The notes under the pieces are model-generated. The model ran no database searches and was not told the origin of the DNA. It saw only the letters and a program-made list of their open reading frames with translations. Shown piece after piece: positions 57,720 to 64,000 of a DNA stretch of 64,000 nt (positions are counted from its first letter, which is position 1; each line of letters begins with the position of its first letter). A program made the position numbers and the translations under genes. The DNA is taken from the NCBI RefSeq assembly GCF_002234675.1, contig NC_019859.2:29644434-29708433 (forward strand), written 5' to 3'. The stretch is from Oryzias latipes (lineage: Eukaryota > Chordata > Actinopteri > Beloniformes > Adrianichthyidae).

Positions 57720-60322
57720 AGTCGTGCATTCATGTTAATTATTTTTGTTTCGGTCTTCCTTTGTCCAATGAAAGACCAGCTCCCATAAGCTTTTGTGAAA
57801 TGGTTTGAGTGTTTGTAAAATGGTCCGATCAGAATCTATTTGTTCTTTGTTGTGTTTGATTTTCAGATTAGCTATTTTCTGTTAGTTTGTCTGTTCAAAT
57901 GGTTAAGTTAAAGGTTAGTTAATTTCCTCGCATGACTTTGTTGACTTCTATTTAGGCCCAAATGTTTTTGATTTTCTGTTTTCTTTTTTTTTTTAAATTA
58001 GATGTTAGTTTTTTGGATAATCTTCTGCTGTCCTCATTTGGCTGCTCACGAGTGGAAAGAGACCGAAACCTCAAGCTGCTCCTAATGGCCTTCCCCATAT
58101 TTTACCATTTGGTGCCCTGTCATCCCCAACACCCCCTGAAGCCCAGAAATTTTGAGTTCAAATGGACATTTAATCTCTGAATGAGACAGATGCATTAGGA
58201 TTAAATTTGTTTGACCACACTGAATAATTTGGGATTTCTACCTATGTTTTCTAAAATCATCATAAGCCAACTTATCACGCCAAAACCTCAAGAGGAGACC
58301 TAAGGGTCTCTCCACACGAGAGGATCTCAGACTCTTAGGTCTGTTCATTTCTCAGGTAGGTAGCCTTTGTCCTGCTTTCAAAGCGGCTGTTTCCTGCTCT
58401 CAGATTAGTGCAGTGAGAACAAAACATGAAAGAGTACATTATTATGTCAACTGTGCAAATTCACATGGAGACCACTGCAACTTCCTGGTTCTTGTAGGCA
58501 CAAAATAGACTATGAGATTGTTAAAGTCATGAAGACAAATGTTCCAAAATGAACCTAAGGCATGTTTAAACTTTTTTCAATTTCCCTTTTTTTCTCATAG
58601 CCTTTTACACGGCCTTCAAGGTTGAAAGGCAGAACAATTTTGGCAGAACTAGATTTATGGTATTCAATAAGAAACTACTGTAATTTTTAATCATTTTTTT
58701 CAGAATTAATAATTTGTGTTTTATGACAATTGTTAAAAATATCTGTCAAGACATAATCCATCATCCAGCCACAAACGAACTGTGAATTGGATTCAGGCTT
58801 GACTTCTGAAGAAAAGCAATGATGTCAGGAAGATGGCCACGCCCGGAGTTCACAAAGATGAAACGTCCTTTTTCCCATTTCTCTGTGAACTATGGGTGTA
58901 GCATTGATTCATTTTCCTAATTTAATTTTTCAAACACGTTTTCATCCAAAGGAATAGCATTTTTAGCTGTTGCCGTGGTGACTTCATTTGATGGGAGAAT
59001 TCTAGAGAGCTGAAAATGACAGCAGGTCGTCCTGATGGAACAACCTTATACCATCTGATGATCAATGCAACCACAGTCAAACAGGAATAAAACACAACTG
59101 GAAGGAATGAAACCTGAACACATTTGAAAGAGACCCTCTCTGACAAGTGCCTTGAGTTAACACAAAAACAGATCTGTTTCGTTTTAGAGCTTTGCCGATG
59201 TGAGTTTCATGGTTGATACACTGAAATGTGTTTAGATTTACATATCGTCTGTGTGAAGCAGATCCTGGCAGATTTGCTGGCTTGCAGAGGATCATTATCC
59301 CGTTCAAAGGTCCACTCTGAGTTTATCTTTCAGACAGATGACCTCACTTTGTCTTCAAGCAGTTATCCATTTTTACTCGTGAACTTTGTCCAGTATCCAA
59401 AGAATCAGGGCTGTACTTATGTCAAGTTACTCCGTCACAAACAGAACATGGGCGCAAATGGAAACAGAGCTGGAAGCTGAAAGACTGCTTTTGAAAATAC
59501 GCGTTTACCTGATAGATGACAGGCAAGGTGGTGGCACCTTCATTTAGCATTTGCAGCTTATACAAATGTCTTCTAAAAGCCAAGCAGTGCTGACTGAAGA
59601 GTGGAAGAGCGGCAGTTGGCCCACTAGATTCTTTACATCAACACAAAAAAATGTAAGGTTTGATATCAAATTAAATGAAGTTCGCCCTTAAACCGCCTGA
59701 TATGTTCTTGTAAAACTACATTGCAACCCATCACAGAGGCATCCCCACACCATGACATGCCCACTGCCGTGCTTAAGATCTGAGGAGTAAATGTCTGCTT
59801 CTGCACCAAAATCTTTTCTTCCAAAGACATCTCTCATTAGACGTCTCACAATCAAAAAACCTCTTTGGTCATTGAAAGATGAATCGATTTTGGATGAAGT
59901 GATCCGCTTCTTATGAACTTGTACAAAACGGCAGATGATTCAGTTTAATGTAAAAACGGTCAATTTTAAAACTCTAGGATATGTTTTAAACACATTGTAA
60001 ATATCTTCAACACTTTACAGACTGAAAGTCTTTGTGAGATGAGAACTAACATAAAACGCTTTAAAAAAAACACCTGACATTGACAAGACAAAAAGCTACC
60101 CTCTGCGGCCTTCATTTCACACAAATATGACACTTTTACTATTTCTTCCTAAACATGTCTGTGCATTGAAATCAGACATTATCTAAACTGTAAAAACTAT
60201 AGTGCTGCACACAACTTCTGAAGCTCCGGTAAGGTCATACCTGAAACAGAACCATTGCTGAAAGACATTCGTAACTGCCTGAAAGCTGAGTTTCCAGTCT
60301 TGACTGTTTTCCTGTGAACTAT
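57720..60322. other. Intergenic spacer and calhm1 3' UTR
   Basis: No gene is seen. The part next to 60323 must contain the calhm1 3' UTR (minus strand), but I cannot choose a poly(A) site. The remainder is AT-rich, with no repeat I can name. Confidence 0.5.
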
Positions 60323-60832
60323 CTAGACCTTGCTGTAATACACCGCCCACTCTTTCTTTGCCACATCGTGGGTGTGTCCCTGTGCAAAACCATTTACAGC
60401 TCCGTTCATTGTCCCGTTTAGTTTGCCATTGCTTTCAGTATCCAAGTGGTCTTTTCTCAGGGCCAGAGCAGGTTTGCAAGTGTGCCAGTTCCACAGAACC
60501 TTGTTCATGTCCTCCTGGGCCTTGATTCCCAACAGCTTGTCTTCATCACTTCTCTGCTTCTCCTCTTCTTCAGCGTCGCTGGTGTCCTTGCTCTGGTGGC
60601 GGTGGAAGTTCTGCATCTCTCCACTGATGTTCTCAAAGTACTGGTGGATGCAGACTTTAGCAAAGCTCTTGGCGTGCTCCTTGCAGGTCTCATCAAACAT
60701 CTTGCGCTCGATGTCAATGTAGTGAGACCAGTATTTGGTTTTTAGAAAGGCAGCCTGGGTGAAGCACGGTCGGATGGCTCGGATCAGAAAAGCGGTAAAG
60801 GTCATCATGAGCAGAAACATCCACCCACATGC
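60323..60832 (-). CDS. calhm1: Calcium homeostasis modulator 1, last exon (partial gene)
   Basis: CALHM1 forms a large voltage- and calcium-regulated plasma-membrane pore for ions and ATP. This exon encodes the last 169 residues. It starts in phase 0 after an acceptor (TTCTTTCCAG on the minus strand). First comes the fourth membrane helix ([18 protein letters not shown]), then the conserved cytosolic segment [20 protein letters not shown] and [20 protein letters not shown], an acidic patch ([13 protein letters not shown]), and the typical end VYYSKV with TAG. CALHM1 fits better than CALHM2 or CALHM3: in memory CALHM1 has [20 protein letters not shown] and ends YFSKV. The first exon, with three helices, is not in the window. 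Confidence 0.92.
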   Translation of the reverse strand, partial: [169 protein letters not shown]

Positions 60833-63800
60833 CTGGAAAGAACACACAAGTTAGATTCAAAGCAGGAAAAGCAGCAGTGTGATTAAAACGCTCAGAAGAG
60901 GCAGAACACAGACATAAAACATGTTTCCCTCAGACCTTTTTTTTTTTTTTAGAAGAATCACACTCCTTTATGACTCTAGGGACATGGGACACAGACTTAC
61001 AATTCCCATTTAACTGCTAACAGTTTCACTCGTGGCATGGACTCCTCAATGCTGTCTGCTGTTTACACCCACAGAACATAAGATTCCTGTTTTTGGCTCC
61101 AGGTAATCCAAGTTTAGTTTAAATAGTTTCTATCCAGTCACTTACAGTGATAAACAGCTGTCACTCAGTGTTCAAAATCACCATTCTTGCTCTGATACCT
61201 TTTTTAACATCTTCTTGCTAATCCTAATATTTTTTCACAACATTTTTTCTTTATCGTAAGTTATTGAAGTTGTACTTGGACCAATCAGATGCCTCAGTAA
61301 AAGCATGTGGTACCCACTGTCCCTCACCTCGAACGTTTGATTGACAGATTCTCCCAAGCCACTTTCAATAGAAGGGGTGTGTGTTACAGTTTTAGTTTCT
61401 TTGCTTTTGTGCTCTGGTTCTCTTTTGTTCTGTCATGTTTTGAGTTCAGTTTCCTTTCCATTGCGTTCAAATCTTTCGCTTCAGCTGCAGCCTCACACTC
61501 GCTTCCCTCCATGGAGGTTTTGCTTATTTTCTTTTTCTTGCCTGAGGCTGCAACACACAACCAAAGATTTACGAGTCTGAGCATGAGAGTAAAATCCAAA
61601 ATTCTCTGTAGTAACACAGGTGCGTTCTTGGCATATCTACCTGGTTGCCACAGGAACATGTGTTGATGCACTCAGGCCCAGACAGGTTTGGACCTCGGAG
61701 GCATTTCAACGTTCACAGATCCTCTCCTGTGGGTTTTTAAACTCATGCTTCCTGCTGTTTCTGGTATGAAAACTTTCAGCTTCTTCAGGAGATTCCTGCC
61801 TGATAGTTTGAGGATGCTCACTTTAACCTTTTTTGAAACTTTAGACTGTTCTACTTGTTGAAAATAAATGGGGAAAACTTCAAATACACTTAAAAAGCTG
61901 TTTTTGTTGGCAAAGAACTTTATCACACTTTCTGATCCAAAGATCATTTAGGCCTCTGACAAAGCAGCAGACATTTAGCTTTTTTACTTGTACTCAGCTT
62001 TGAAAAATTCTCTTTGACTTTTAATTTATTTACAATTTAAGAAAAAAATTTGAGTCAAATTTTTATCTTGGCAACTTTTCTATCTACAGCCTCCATCTAA
62101 AATTTAAAGATAATTTATGATTCTTATCCCCCCCCCAGCCTAAAAATGTGGGCTCAGAGAGACTTCTGGATGTTAACCTCCACCTGCAGGTGTATGGCTG
62201 CTGAAAACAGGACTTGACAGGTGCAAATTGGGTTTTGGGTCTGTGGTCTGAACTTCAGATTACAGGTTTGAAACTCTTCCTTTGAACTTTTACTTTCTAA
62301 AGTCTCACTAATGCTGTCTGTTCAGTTTTTTCTTCTTTTGCTCTTTAAAGTTTGCAGATGTTTCTTGCTGTCCTCTACCAGTTGGAAGCCAGTTTTTCAC
62401 AGCCCAAAGGCTTTTGTGGGGATGTCTTTCAAAAACTGTTTGTTTTTTTCTGTGATTGTCTGGACACCAGAGAAAGGGGGAAAAAAACAGATTCCTGATC
62501 TGCTATTTCCATTTTTTGCTGACTTCTCACAAAGCCTCCAAAAAGGTATTTGGAGCTTTAGGTTCACGTGTTCCATGGCCAAAGTTAATTTCATTTTTTT
62601 AACCAAATTTGTTTGAGGATTCTGTCCTAATTCTTATAAATTGAAAACCTTTTATTCGCTTATTGATGTTTTCTTTGCTCTGGTTCCGACAGTCATTTCA
62701 TTCAAATGAAATGTCCAGTATTAACATAAGTCTGGAACTTCAAGCCATCTTTTATATTTAAAACATCTGCAAAGTTACCCTTTAAAAAAAACTCAGACTG
62801 TAATCTGAGATTAGGATTAGTAAATAACAATAAAGATCTGGATTATGTTTGACTGCCCTCTTCGCATGTCAGCCACTGGCTTTTCGCACTTCTTGCTCTG
62901 CTTGGAATGGGAAAAGCTTTTGTCATCTGGAGGTGAGAGTAAACATTCACCATGGCAACACTGAATTGAGATGGAAGCTCCAGTAATGTTCCTCTTGGAT
63001 TTCATTTACTCTTTAAGCAGGAAAACAGATGAAAACATTGACGGGGAAGTGGTAGGTTAAGGCTTGCAAGTGTAATGGAATAAGAAAAAATATTTTTTCT
63101 CTGTGCAGACTTACTTTAGGGTTTTAAAATGAAAAAAAAACAGAGAGTAGCTCACAATTTTTTTTTAAAGTCTCCCTCTGATGAAAATCCTGTTTTTGAG
63201 TTTTTGACATACTTGTGTCATTTTGCTTGGGAAAGAGAACACCTAATAAGAAATGGTTTCATTTGCCTTTCTGAGCATTTCTCCTTTCAAATCACTGTCA
63301 ATCGAACTGTCGCAAAGACGCCGGGTGTGAATGCTTTTGTGATGTCACGATGGTCCAACAGTAGCCAGGACGGGTTCAGACGGGTACCAAATTATGCCGC
63401 TGAAATCGCGCTGCTACCAGACCTTTGCGCTGCACCCGCTGCTCAAATCGCACCACGGGACCTCAGATCGCATCTGTACCATCGACTTAACATTGAAACT
63501 GGCTGCCTCAGCCATGTGAATTTCATTCATTGTGAACGCAGCTCAACCCTAACCTGTAATCCTAAACTTAATCCTTCTGGGCGACCAAGAAAAAAGTTCA
63601 GCACTGGCCACACATCTCTGGAAAATTATGTGGGATATTCAATTTCCTTCTGGCATCTCATTTTATTTGCTGGGCAGATTAATTCAACAATCTGCATGTG
63701 TTGGTGTAGGTACCATAACCATTTGGCCTGCAATAACTGTTCGGGGTCTTTTCGACTGAGGATAACGTAACACTACGGTAACCACACTTGGACAAACTAC

Positions 63801-64000
63801 GTAGCGTGGAGATCTGCTCGGGCTCTACACATTTTCATTTCACGTTCCCTTTTGTAATCTAAACTTTTCCTTCATAAGTTGCATCTGACATAAATCATTG
63901 TAGTGTTTACAGAGAAATTTTGCCACAACCCACTTTGTAAAAAGATCTGTGGCTGTTAGAATGAACCTGCTGCTCCACACAAGCGAACCTTGTCTCTGAG
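60833..64000 (-). other. calhm1: calhm1 intron, to window end
   Basis: The first calhm1 coding exon should lie on the minus strand beyond 64000, because no stretch here encodes the conserved N-terminal part. The region contains a dispersed repeat (61130-61385), A- and T-rich runs, and a 213-codon ORF at 63129-63770 that I do not believe is a gene. Confidence 0.6.
61130..61385 (-). repeat. Dispersed repeat, partner of 6009-6577
   Basis: The reverse complement matches 6225-6450: CACACCCCTT, AGTGGGTACCACATG, TTTTACTGAGGCATCT, GATAAAGAAAAA, ATTAGGATTAGCAAGAAGATG and CAGCTGTTTAT occur in the same order. Only the middle of the element is preserved here; the terminal repeats are lost. Confidence 0.7.

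Noticed and set aside
63129..63770. 213-codon ORF on the plus strand, the longest open frame near the window end
   Set aside because: No recognisable domain, no biased composition, begins with a poly-Lys run from an A tract, lies in the probable calhm1 intron, and its middle (63330-63540) has the texture of a fish repeat. Treated as chance.

Overview
The window is vertebrate nuclear DNA, most likely from a percomorph teleost fish. It holds interrupted genes with GT-AG introns, a gene order known from human chromosome 10q24, several tRNA-derived SINEs and fish-type DNA transposon remnants, and long CA and poly-G tracts. A medaka-like species is possible, but that is a guess. Coding exons were assembled by hand from splice sites, reading-frame phase and similarity to remembered vertebrate proteins.

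Layout: (1) 1-10740 is the 3' part of nt5c2 (+ strand; 15 coding exons, first exons outside the window) with a long 3' UTR. (2) 10741-18390 is a transposon-rich spacer with SINEs, a small inverted-repeat element, a dead I-type LINE on the minus strand and a T-rich degenerate minisatellite. (3) 18475-23369 is taf5 (+, 11 exons, complete). (4) 23699-25633 is atp5mk, the DAPIT subunit of ATP synthase (-, 58 aa), which meets taf5 tail to tail. (5) 27416-44194 is pdcd11, the Rrp5 ribosome-biogenesis factor (+, 35 coding exons, 1,814 aa by my count), head to head with atp5mk. (6) 45043-51839 is a RING-H2 gene of the RNF122/RNF24 family (-, 5 coding exons, 155 aa), tail to tail with pdcd11. (7) 51840-60300 holds a GC-rich probable promoter and then a repeat-rich spacer. 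(8) 60323-60832 is the last coding exon of calhm1 (-), whose first exon lies beyond the window end.

NT5C2-TAF5-ATP5MK-PDCD11-CALHM is a conserved vertebrate block. The genes serve unrelated housekeeping functions: nucleotide turnover, transcription initiation, mitochondrial ATP synthase and ribosome assembly. They are packed so closely that both convergent pairs have facing poly(A) signals within about 40 bp, and atp5mk and pdcd11 probably share a bidirectional promoter. I found no credible new multi-gene system. The most interesting signals are a (CA)49 tract that takes the place of the polypyrimidine tract at a pdcd11 splice acceptor, a 48-bp perfect palindrome, a 19-bp perfect hairpin in an nt5c2 intron, five copies of one small inverted-repeat element (two nested in older elements), and a hAT-type insertion with a perfect 8-bp target duplication.
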